Shown here in pieces: positions 6,614-12,040 of a stretch of DNA of 12,799 nt. The notes below the pieces were generated by a model. That model did no database searches, was not told where the DNA came from, and saw only the letters and a program-made list of their open reading frames with translations. Numbering within the stretch: the first letter of the stretch is position 1; every line of letters begins with the position of its first letter. The position numbers and the translations under genes were made by a program. Origin of the DNA: DATDEW01 sp046590205 (lineage in GTDB: Bacteria > Bacteroidota > Ignavibacteria > Palsa-1295); the NCBI GenBank assembly GCA_046590205.1, contig JBKJTT010000077.1:1-12799 (forward strand), read 5' to 3'.

Positions 6614-6691
6614 GAAGTGGTTAGTGATTAGTGGTTAGTGGATAGTGATTCATCCCTAACTAACCACTCGCCACTATTCACTAACCACTCC
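6614..6691. repeat. Long imperfect hairpin made of GTGGTTAGTG-like units
   Basis: The left arm (6614-6645) holds short tandem units of the type AGTGGTTAGTGATTAGTGG. The right arm (6660-6691) is its reverse complement with about 5 mismatches over 32 bases; the loop is 14 bases. It occupies the 210-bp gap between divergent small-gene copy B and the first SnoaL-like gene, just upstream of that gene's -7 box. Low-complexity palindromes of this kind occur as dispersed intergenic repeats; a single copy is present here. Confidence 0.6.
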
Positions 6692-6704
6692 TCAAACTTC
6701 TTCG

Positions 6705-6712
6705 TATATTTG
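6705..6712 (+). promoter_or_regulatory. -7 box (TATATTTG) of the first SnoaL-like gene
   Basis: TATATTTG fits TAnnTTTG exactly and lies 34 bases before the ATG at 6747. No TTTG element is seen at the expected -33 position; the right arm of the long hairpin occupies it. Confidence 0.6.
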
Positions 6713-6746
6713 CACCTCATTTAACAATACATTCTAACCTACACTC

Positions 6747-7289
6747 ATGAAAAAAGCATTACTACTACTAATGATGGGTCTCACGTTCGTCGCTTGCAGC
6801 GAAAAAGACCCGATGGCAGAAACAGAAGCGAAGAACCTCGCTGCATTCAAGGGCTTCGATGAAGCAATGCAAAAAAACGATATGGCTTCGCTCGATAAAT
6901 ATGTCGATGCAGGGTATGTTGCTCACCAGATGATGCCCGGACAAAAGCCGGGGCTTGAAGGTCTGAAAGAATCCTGTGCAATGATGAAGGCATCATTCCC
7001 CGATACGAAATGGACATATACCAATACATGGGCAGAAGGCGATTTTGTGATTGGGCATTTCCAGATGTCAGGAACAATGACTGGACCAATGGGACCAATG
7101 CCTGCCTCGAACAAAAAGTATGACATTTCCGGAGTGGATGTTATAAAATATAAAGACGGCAAAGCAACCGAACATTGGATGTACATGGAAGACAGAAAGA
7201 TGATGGAGCAAATGGGATGGCTCCCATCAATGGGCGATGCACCGAAAGCTGATAGCGCCGCAGCAGCAGCACCCGAAGCAAAGAAGTAA
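6747..7289 (+). CDS. SnoaL-like (NTF2-fold) lipoprotein, Met-rich
   Basis: The 180-residue protein has a lipoprotein signal ('MKKALLLLMMGLTFVAC', Cys17). Residues of about 30-160 follow the SnoaL-like/ester cyclase pattern of the NTF2 fold: a helical start ('FKGFDEAMQKNDMASLDKYV'), 'HQMMPGQKPGLEGLKE', 'SFPDTKWTYTNTWAEGDFV' and 'GVDVIKYKDGKATEHWMYMED'. In family members such proteins bind or cyclise small hydrophobic ligands, but many have no known activity, and the ligand here is unknown. The protein carries 20 Met in 180 residues, including 'MTGPMGPMPAS'. The tail 'KADSAAAAAPEAKK' is a low-complexity linker. It is followed by a strong terminator and by a shorter paralogue, so the pair arose by tandem duplication. 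Confidence 0.85.
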   Translation: MKKALLLLMMGLTFVACSEKDPMAETEAKNLAAFKGFDEAMQKNDMASLDKYVDAGYVAHQMMPGQKPGLEGLKESCAMMKASFPDTKWTYTNTWAEGDFVIGHFQMSGTMTGPMGPMPASNKKYDISGVDVIKYKDGKATEHWMYMEDRKMMEQMGWLPSMGDAPKADSAAAAAPEAKK

Positions 7290-7313
7290 ACTAACTTCGA
7301 TAGTTTCTATAGT

Positions 7314-7342
7314 AAGGGTACGCGATAGTGTACCCTTTTTTT
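7314..7342 (+). terminator. Rho-independent terminator after the first SnoaL-like gene
   Basis: AAGGGTAC (7314-7321) pairs with GTACCCTT (7330-7337) around the loop GCGATAGT, and a T-run to 7342 follows. It is almost identical to the terminator at 7830-7855. Confidence 0.9.
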
Positions 7343-7343
7343 A

Positions 7344-7375
7344 TTTGGATTCTCTCGGGATTTGTTGTATCTTTG
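7344..7375 (+). promoter_or_regulatory. Promoter of the second SnoaL-like gene (TTTG-20-TATCTTTG)
   Basis: TTTG (7344-7347), a 20-base spacer and TATCTTTG (7368-7375) match the Bacteroidota promoter. The promoter begins right after the upstream terminator, and the ATG is at 7399. It shows that 7399, not the in-frame ATG at 7237, is the true start. Confidence 0.75.
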
Positions 7376-7398
7376 CAGCTTCACCAACCCACACATAT

Positions 7399-7809
7399 AT
7401 GAAATACTCTATCACATTACTCATGCTGACTTTACTTCTTATCTCATGTACCGAAAAGAAAGATTTAAATGCAGAATTGGAAGCAAAGAATATACAGATA
7501 TGCAAAGAATTAATTACAAATCTCAATAGTGGTGACTTCAGCAAATTCGACACATACTTTGACGAAGCATATCTTAATCGTAGACCTAGTAAAGATTCAC
7601 ATGGGAGTGGAAGGGCCGCGTTAAAAGCAGATATAGAGCGTTTTCGCCAAGCGTTTCCGACTGCTAAAGACTCTATTGAACATATTGTAGCAGACGGTGA
7701 TATCATCATGATGCACACAGGTACATCACATGTTATGGGTGATGGACAAAGTGCTTACGTCCTAAAAATGAAGAATGGAAAAATTATAGAGACTTGGGGG
7801 TTTCATTAA
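7399..7809 (+). CDS. SnoaL-like (NTF2-fold) lipoprotein, short paralogue
   Basis: The 136-residue protein begins 'MKYSITLLMLTLLLISC' with lipidated Cys17. It keeps the plan of the gene before it: 'ELEAKNIQICKELITNLNSG', 'FDTYFDEAYLNRRPS', 'GRAALKADIERFRQAFPTA', 'VADGDIIMMHTGTSHVMG' and a final 'VLKMKNGKIIETWGFH'. It stops just after the E-x-W strand, so it lacks the C-terminal helix and Ala-rich tail of its neighbour. It is also less Met-rich and more AT-rich. An in-frame ATG at 7237 lies inside the upstream gene and before the terminator and promoter, so it is not used. The function is unknown; an extracytoplasmic ligand-binding role is likely from the fold and the lipoprotein signal. Confidence 0.82.
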   Translation: MKYSITLLMLTLLLISCTEKKDLNAELEAKNIQICKELITNLNSGDFSKFDTYFDEAYLNRRPSKDSHGSGRAALKADIERFRQAFPTAKDSIEHIVADGDIIMMHTGTSHVMGDGQSAYVLKMKNGKIIETWGFH

Positions 7810-7829
7810 GCATTCTATTACACAATTTA

Positions 7830-7859
7830 CAAGGGTACGCGAAAGTGTACCCTTGTTTT
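7830..7859 (+). terminator. Rho-independent terminator after the second SnoaL-like gene
   Basis: CAAGGGTAC (7830-7838) and GTACCCTTG (7847-7855) pair over 9 bp around GCGAAAGT, followed by TTTTA. Its inner 24 bases differ from the terminator at 7314-7337 at one position. Confidence 0.88.
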
Positions 7860-7884
7860 ATGACCTCTCAAATCTGTAACTTTC
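7853..7884 (+). promoter_or_regulatory. Candidate promoter of the first PKD lipoprotein gene
   Basis: TAACTTTC (7877-7884) matches 7 of 8 positions that matter in TAnnTTTG, and TTG at 7853-7855 lies 21 bases upstream. It is the best match before the ATG at 7928, but is weaker than the other promoters here. Confidence 0.4.
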
Positions 7885-7927
7885 CATTCTCTAAAGCGTT
7901 TTAATTCTATCAAATAGTACATCTCCT

Positions 7928-9088
7928 ATGAAATACATATTCTCGGTCATCATGTTCGCCCTCTTTGCTATCGGCATCACAAGCTGCGAGAGCCAGAACC
8001 CATCTTCAAGCAGCACCACAAAAGAACTTGAGGTAACCCCATCAAAAACCTCCGTTGGTATCTACGAGACCTTCACCATAAAAGCCCGCATGACGAACAC
8101 TCCGCTCTCGGATGTCTATATCAAAATAGACTACGGCAACGGTCAAGTGAACAATAGTATGAATGCTGGTCAAGAAAGAGGATTTGCGTATGACAAGACA
8201 GGCACATATGCCGTGACAGTAACCGCCTTCGATGCCTATACCGATGCGCAGCTTGCATCGAAGACCATTACTATTATTGTTAGTGATGTTATACCGCTTG
8301 TGGCATTTACTCGTGATCTTATTGATACAACAGTTCAGAACGACTATGAAGGGCGACTCGTCCGTATATCTTTTCCTTTCACAGCAAATGCCCCCATAAG
8401 TAAAGTGCACTATCAATTTGGTGATGGGAATACTCTCACAGTCAGTGATGATGGTATCCGGTCTTACTATTATCAATCGCCCGGGACGCACAAGGTCATT
8501 ATTGATGTCTATAATGATAAAGGCAACTACTGGGCAAGCGATACGATGATTGTTACCATTCGTTTACCTGAAGTAACACTTGATATGTTAACAAGTGCAT
8601 ATAATGTCAGTGTTGCTTTAGTGGTTGATAGTACTTCATCTACGTATAACCCCATATTTCAACCTCTCACAGCCGGAATCGGGAATCAATATGACTCTGT
8701 CAAAAGAATAACATGGACCGGGAATTCATTTGAAGCATATTATATATATAGTACCAGGCAGCATTACAGCATTACAGGTACTCTATCAAGTGACCTCAAA
8801 AATGTCGAAACGATCACTGTATCTATTCTTGATTCGATTGGCACTTCGTCTCTCCTGAAATATAGATATACGTTGTCAAATCTTGAACTCTGCGGTATGA
8901 ATAATAATATTGTTATTTATCGCGTAGCTTACCGATCATTATCATCATTCGTTAGTGATGAATACTTTGAGGACAGAAACTATCCTTTTGATAGTTATAG
9001 GATTGGGGATATCAGTAGCACGATGGGAAACTGGTCAAGTTTCTATGTACGTCCCCCCTACGCCTATGTGGTCTTCACGCGGAAGTGA
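7928..9088 (+). CDS. PKD-repeat lipoprotein, paralogue 1
   Basis: The 386-residue protein has a lipoprotein signal ending 'IGITSC' (Cys20) and a Ser-rich linker 'PSSSSTTKE'. Two PKD-like beta-sandwich domains follow. The first (about 34-118) has 'IKIDYGNGQ' and 'YDKTGTYAVTVTAFD'. The second (about 125-212) has 'VHYQFGDGNT', 'YQSPGTHKVIIDVYN' and 'YWASDTMIVTI'. The C-terminal 170 residues are an unassigned beta-rich region ending 'RPPYAYVVFTRK'. PKD domains usually mediate binding at the cell surface; no enzyme motif is seen. It is the tandem paralogue of the next gene, and another copy starts at 12041. GC content falls along the gene (31/60 in 7981-8040, 20/60 in 8881-8940). Confidence 0.85.
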   Translation: MKYIFSVIMFALFAIGITSCESQNPSSSSTTKELEVTPSKTSVGIYETFTIKARMTNTPLSDVYIKIDYGNGQVNNSMNAGQERGFAYDKTGTYAVTVTAFDAYTDAQLASKTITIIVSDVIPLVAFTRDLIDTTVQNDYEGRLVRISFPFTANAPISKVHYQFGDGNTLTVSDDGIRSYYYQSPGTHKVIIDVYNDKGNYWASDTMIVTIRLPEVTLDMLTSAYNVSVALVVDSTSSTYNPIFQPLTAGIGNQYDSVKRITWTGNSFEAYYIYSTRQHYSITGTLSSDLKNVETITVSILDSIGTSSLLKYRYTLSNLELCGMNNNIVIYRVAYRSLSSFVSDEYFEDRNYPFDSYRIGDISSTMGNWSSFYVRPPYAYVVFTRK

Positions 9089-9102
9089 TGTATCTTCCGC
9101 GT
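9077..9102. terminator. Perfect 9-bp hairpin over the stop codon of PKD paralogue 1
   Basis: ACGCGGAAG (9077-9085) pairs with CTTCCGCGT (9094-9102); the 8-base loop contains the TGA stop. There is no T-run after it, so it may only slow or partly end transcription, or protect a 3' end. The next gene, 83 bases on, lacks a clear promoter and could be reached by read-through. Confidence 0.5.
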
Positions 9103-9171
9103 CGCCCATGGTGTAACTATTTTCCAAAAATCAGGTTTATTATGGTGCATTACTAATCCTGACCTACGCGC

Positions 9172-10377
9172 ATGAAGCACTACATCCTCATATTGATGTT
9201 TGTCGCCGCTCTCGGCTTTTCGGGCTGCGAGAGTGATACGCCTTCTTCTTCATCGACAACTTCAGAAAAAAAAGAACTTGAGATACTTCCGACGAGTATC
9301 ACTACTGAACGCTATAGTGAGATTAGAGTAAAAGCCCGTATGACGAATATTCCACTTTCAGATGTGAGGATAGAGTATGATTGGGGCGATGGTAGATCAG
9401 ATGGTAAGAATTATGCAATAGGTGCAGGTAGTTCATACCCGCATTTTTATAGAGACTCAGGAAGTTTTACAATTACAGTTAGAGCATACGACTATTTTAC
9501 CGACTCACTCATAGCAACGAAAACAATACCTGCAAGAGTTAACGAGCTTCCCCACATAGTGAGATTCACAAGTGATGCTATTGATACTGCAGTTATAACT
9601 GACTACAATGGGAGTTTACCATACATTATGTTCCAAGTTGAAACCAATGCCCCATTCCCTAAACTCGTTTGGAATGTTGGTGATGGGTCGCCTGATACAA
9701 CCACATATAGTACGAATTGGTATCACTTTTACAAATCGGTCGGCACATACACAGTTACTGTAGATGTCTACGATAATAACGGTACATATTGGGGAAGTGA
9801 CACGATGCAATGCACTCTCAAATTCCCAAATATTACACAAGCAATGCTTACCGGTGCAAAGCGAGTAACCATTGTGTATGAACCGGATGGAACATCTGAG
9901 ATTCCTTACCAGCTAAAATATTATCCACGATTCGAGACCGGATTACTTTTTGTAGAAGATGAAGCCACAACATACTCGTGGTATGGTAATACATTCGATG
10001 TACGCCGTAAGGTATACTCTGATGGGTATGGAACATCGCTTATGTATGACAACCACATCAGCGGAAAAATATCAACTGATTTTCGACAAATTGATGAGAT
10101 CACGGTCAGTTACTTTGATTCTATTTCTGCCTGGGATGGTAAAAATCTGAACCGTCACGGATACACACTCTTTGGTCTTGAGCTTTTTGCTGTCAGTAGC
10201 GGCATGATAATCTATAGAGCAGAGTATAAACCTCTATCAGAATTTGTACGCAATGAGTACTTCCGAGAAGACTTTTATTCCAGTGGGCACTTTGGATCTC
10301 CTGACCAGTATCTATCATCCTATATAGTAGGAAATACTCGTAATCCACCTTATGCATACGTCGGATTCTCTCGGTAG
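9172..10377 (+). CDS. PKD-repeat lipoprotein, paralogue 2
   Basis: The 401-residue protein begins with a lipoprotein signal ('ALGFSGC', Cys19) and 'ESDTPSSSSTT', very close to paralogue 1. PKD domain 1 (about 38-123) shares 'KARMTNIPLSDVRIEYDWGDG' with its neighbour's 'KARMTNTPLSDVYIKIDYGNG'. PKD domain 2 (about 128-216) has 'LVWNVGDGSPD', 'VGTYTVTVDVYDNNGTYWGSD'-type sequence and leads into 'NITQAMLTGAKRVTI'. The C-terminal region ends 'NPPYAYVGFSR', matching 'RPPYAYVVFTRK' of paralogue 1, so both share the full domain plan. No catalytic motif is present; a surface-binding role is inferred from the PKD folds. No TAnnTTTG box is found in the 83-base gap before it, so co-transcription with paralogue 1 is likely. 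Confidence 0.85.
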   Translation: MKHYILILMFVAALGFSGCESDTPSSSSTTSEKKELEILPTSITTERYSEIRVKARMTNIPLSDVRIEYDWGDGRSDGKNYAIGAGSSYPHFYRDSGSFTITVRAYDYFTDSLIATKTIPARVNELPHIVRFTSDAIDTAVITDYNGSLPYIMFQVETNAPFPKLVWNVGDGSPDTTTYSTNWYHFYKSVGTYTVTVDVYDNNGTYWGSDTMQCTLKFPNITQAMLTGAKRVTIVYEPDGTSEIPYQLKYYPRFETGLLFVEDEATTYSWYGNTFDVRRKVYSDGYGTSLMYDNHISGKISTDFRQIDEITVSYFDSISAWDGKNLNRHGYTLFGLELFAVSSGMIIYRAEYKPLSEFVRNEYFREDFYSSGHFGSPDQYLSSYIVGNTRNPPYAYVGFSR

Positions 10378-10382
10378 CTATT

Positions 10383-10433
10383 TTACTTCGACACCAGAAC
10401 CTTCTCCTCAAACAACTGCGTACCGTTTTGCAT
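10383..10433 (-). pseudogene. Remnant of a T9SS C-terminal sorting domain
   Basis: Read on the minus strand, this stretch encodes 'MQNGTQLFEEKVLVSK' and a TAA stop at 10385-10383. The pattern (hydrophobic strand, N-G turn, basic K, then V-L-V-x-K at the very end) is that of the last strands of a type IX sorting domain. No gene body is attached. It is separated from the minus-strand lipoprotein gene only by the palindromic repeat at 10434-10456, and is in frame with that gene across its TGA. It is most simply a leftover 3' end of a deleted gene. The short length leaves room for chance. Confidence 0.5.
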
Positions 10434-10456
10434 GAAGCAGGCAGGATGCCTGCTTC
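10434..10456. repeat. Perfect 10-bp hairpin repeat (GAAGCAGGCA-gga-TGCCTGCTTC)
   Basis: The arms GAAGCAGGCA (10434-10443) and TGCCTGCTTC (10447-10456) pair perfectly around GGA. The first 15 bases recur at 1282-1296. The hairpin overlaps the stop codon of the minus-strand lipoprotein gene and separates it from the T9SS-tail remnant. It is probably a dispersed palindromic element with terminator ability, though it lacks a T-run. Confidence 0.65.
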
Positions 10457-11162
10457 ACTCTATCACAAAGTCCACACTCTTCGGCGCTTTTTTGCCGTCA
10501 ACTATTTCTAAAAGCGGGAGTTTGTATTCTAATCCGCCGGGTATCTTCTTCATCTTCGTTTTACCTTTTGGGATGACAAGATGCGGCGAGATGACACGGA
10601 AATAAATGTTGATGTCTTTAATAAAATTTTTCGCCATTTCGCGTTCTTCTTTGGTTTGTTTCTTCTGCTCTTTTTCCATCGGCGGGAAGACATAGCTTAT
10701 CGTCGTCTTGCCGTTCTTCTTGGTTACCTTCATCGCAAGTTTTTCTGTTTCGCCATCGCCTTCATCAGACTCCATCGTTCGCCACATTGCGCTGTGAAAC
10801 GGAGGCAAATGTATCGCATCGGTAACGTGCACCGACGAGACAATATGTAAGTTCGTATCAATGATCGTATCGCGCACGAATGACGAGATATATCCGGGCA
10901 TTGCGCGGAGTGTATCAAGCGAGACAGTCCACTCGCGCCGCAATGAATCAATCATTTCTCTGCGGAATGTAGTTGAGTCGGTACTTCCCGTCGTGTCGCC
11001 CATCATCTTGAACGACGCCATCATATCGAACATAGAAAGCCCGAGCGTAACAGTCCGCGATAACGTAAACGTATTATCCGGCTCCTGCACGATCTCTTCA
11101 GTAAACGAAAAACATCCGCTAAAAAAGAATGCAAGAACGCCGAGAGCAAGTAGTTTCTTCAT
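10455..11162 (-). CDS. Lipoprotein of unknown function
   Basis: The 235-residue protein starts 'MKKLLALGVLAFFFSGC' with lipidated Cys17, so it should sit in the envelope. Residues 20-130 are mixed beta/helix ('TLSRTVTLGLSMFDMMASF', 'MIDSLRREWTVSLDTL'). A charged segment of about 130-180 ('MEKEQKKQTKEEREMAKNF') is followed by a beta-rich end ('IPGGLEYKLPLLEIVDGKK'). I do not recognise the family. The ATG at 11162 lies only 4 bases after an exact -7 box, so the message would be leaderless or nearly so. It is divergent from the outer-membrane barrel gene. If its TGA were read through, translation would continue in frame for 23 codons into the T9SS-tail remnant. Confidence 0.78.
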   Translation of the reverse strand: MKKLLALGVLAFFFSGCFSFTEEIVQEPDNTFTLSRTVTLGLSMFDMMASFKMMGDTTGSTDSTTFRREMIDSLRREWTVSLDTLRAMPGYISSFVRDTIIDTNLHIVSSVHVTDAIHLPPFHSAMWRTMESDEGDGETEKLAMKVTKKNGKTTISYVFPPMEKEQKKQTKEEREMAKNFIKDINIYFRVISPHLVIPKGKTKMKKIPGGLEYKLPLLEIVDGKKAPKSVDFVIE

Positions 11163-11166
11163 AGGG

Positions 11167-11174
11167 CAAAAATA
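11167..11174 (-). promoter_or_regulatory. -7 box (TATTTTTG) almost touching the start codon at 11162
   Basis: On the minus strand TATTTTTG is followed by CCCT and then ATG. It is an exact TAnnTTTG match, so transcription should start at or inside the start codon. No clear -33 element is seen. Confidence 0.55.
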
Positions 11175-11193
11175 CGAAAGAATACGAAGTATT

Positions 11194-11226
11194 TATGACA
11201 ATTCTATGACATTTCATAGTCTATGA
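11194..11226. promoter_or_regulatory. TATGA repeats and a palindrome in the divergent promoter region
   Basis: CTATGA-catt-TCATAG (11204-11219) is a perfect inverted repeat. TATGA also occurs directly at 11194-11198, 11205-11209 and 11222-11226. The cluster lies between the two -7 boxes and covers the expected -33 region of the barrel gene, a typical place for an operator. The binding protein is unknown. Confidence 0.4.
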
Positions 11227-11231
11227 AAAAG

Positions 11232-11239
11232 TAATTTTG
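11232..11239 (+). promoter_or_regulatory. -7 box (TAATTTTG) of the outer-membrane barrel gene
   Basis: TAATTTTG fits TAnnTTTG exactly and lies 29 bases before the ATG at 11269. TTTC (11212-11215), a near match to the -33 TTTG, is 16 bases upstream within the palindrome. Confidence 0.6.
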
Positions 11240-11268
11240 TAACGAAGTTAACAACTCATATAACAACA

Positions 11269-11874
11269 ATGAAAAAACTACTTATCGCACTTTTCGCACT
11301 ATCGGCAGCTATAGCAAACGCTCAAACGGCTGATACTCTATCACACAAGAAGCAAAACACACTCTTCACAAAAGGCACATGGGAGCTGGGGCTTACCGGC
11401 TCATTTAGCAGTGTCTCTACTGTTGATGATGAGGATGCCAGGACAATTCTCTCAATGTCAATATCTCCGTCATACTATATTACTGATGGCTTTTTTATCG
11501 AACCAGAGTTGGTATTTCTGATCAATTCGCTTTTTGAAGAAGATGATAGCGGATATCAACTACTGCTCAATGCCGGATACACGTTCAAGACAACAAAATC
11601 ATTCGCGCCTTATGTGAAGGCAGGATACGGAATTGGAAACGTCATGACTCTTCAATATGCCGGTACACAGGGGACACCACTCGGTGCGGTGGATGACGAT
11701 GAATTACTAAGCATTATTAATGCCGGTATCGGGATGAAATGGCTCGTCGGTGGTACGGCGATGATCAAGACAGAGATCAATTACCGAAACCAAAATCATA
11801 CTCGTGAAGGAAGCCCTAACGATGAAAATTTACGAAACATAGGGTTGCTACTAGGGTTATCGATAGGATTGTAA
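11269..11874 (+). CDS. Small outer-membrane beta-barrel protein (porin-like)
   Basis: The 201-residue protein has a classical Sec signal peptide ('MKKLLIALFALSAAIANA', cleavage before Gln19). The mature part alternates polar and hydrophobic residues in about eight strands: 'TWELGLTGSFSS', 'SMSISPSYYITDGFFIEPEL', 'YQLLLNAGYTF', 'APYVKAGYGIG', 'LLSIINAGIGMKWLV', 'AMIKTEINYR' and 'NIGLLLGLSIGL'. This matches the small OmpX/OmpW-like or Bacteroidota 'outer membrane beta-barrel' families of about 180-220 residues. The acidic loops ('DDEDAR', 'FEEDDSG', 'AVDDDE') could face outward. Such proteins are structural or adhesive; a specific role is not shown. It ends in 'GL' rather than a C-terminal aromatic residue. 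Confidence 0.85.
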   Translation: MKKLLIALFALSAAIANAQTADTLSHKKQNTLFTKGTWELGLTGSFSSVSTVDDEDARTILSMSISPSYYITDGFFIEPELVFLINSLFEEDDSGYQLLLNAGYTFKTTKSFAPYVKAGYGIGNVMTLQYAGTQGTPLGAVDDDELLSIINAGIGMKWLVGGTAMIKTEINYRNQNHTREGSPNDENLRNIGLLLGLSIGL

Positions 11875-11911
11875 AACACCGCCGATACATAAATGCATCA
11901 ACCTACCGTAG

Positions 11912-11934
11912 GGGCACGCCGTGCGTGCCCTTAT
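11912..11934 (+). terminator. Terminator-like hairpin after the barrel gene
   Basis: GGGCACG (11912-11918) pairs with CGTGCCC (11924-11930) around CCGTG, and AT-rich TTATTATTAT follows. Flanking bases extend the stem with A-T and G-U pairs. The sequence GTAGGGGCACGC...GCGTGCCC also resembles dispersed intergenic palindromes, so it may be a repeat element as well. Confidence 0.65.
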
Positions 11935-12040
11935 TATTATCCAACAATGCAAGCCGCAACAGAGGAGGAGTTGGTGTAAGGTACTCTTTTTTAATTCTGG
12001 AAGGTGTAACAAAACCACCCCCTCGCGGGTCTATGTATAT

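Noticed and set aside
6614..6691. CRISPR-like repeats
   Set aside because: Units are about 10 bases, unspaced and arranged as one inverted pair; there are no spacers and no cas genes.
7237..7398. N-terminal extension of the second SnoaL-like protein
   Set aside because: It overlaps the preceding gene and runs through its terminator and the next promoter; the lipoprotein signal begins at 7399.
11947..11979. Ten-codon frame (MQAATEEELV) between the barrel gene and the third PKD gene
   Set aside because: It is too short to support, with no promoter, homologue or conservation signal visible.
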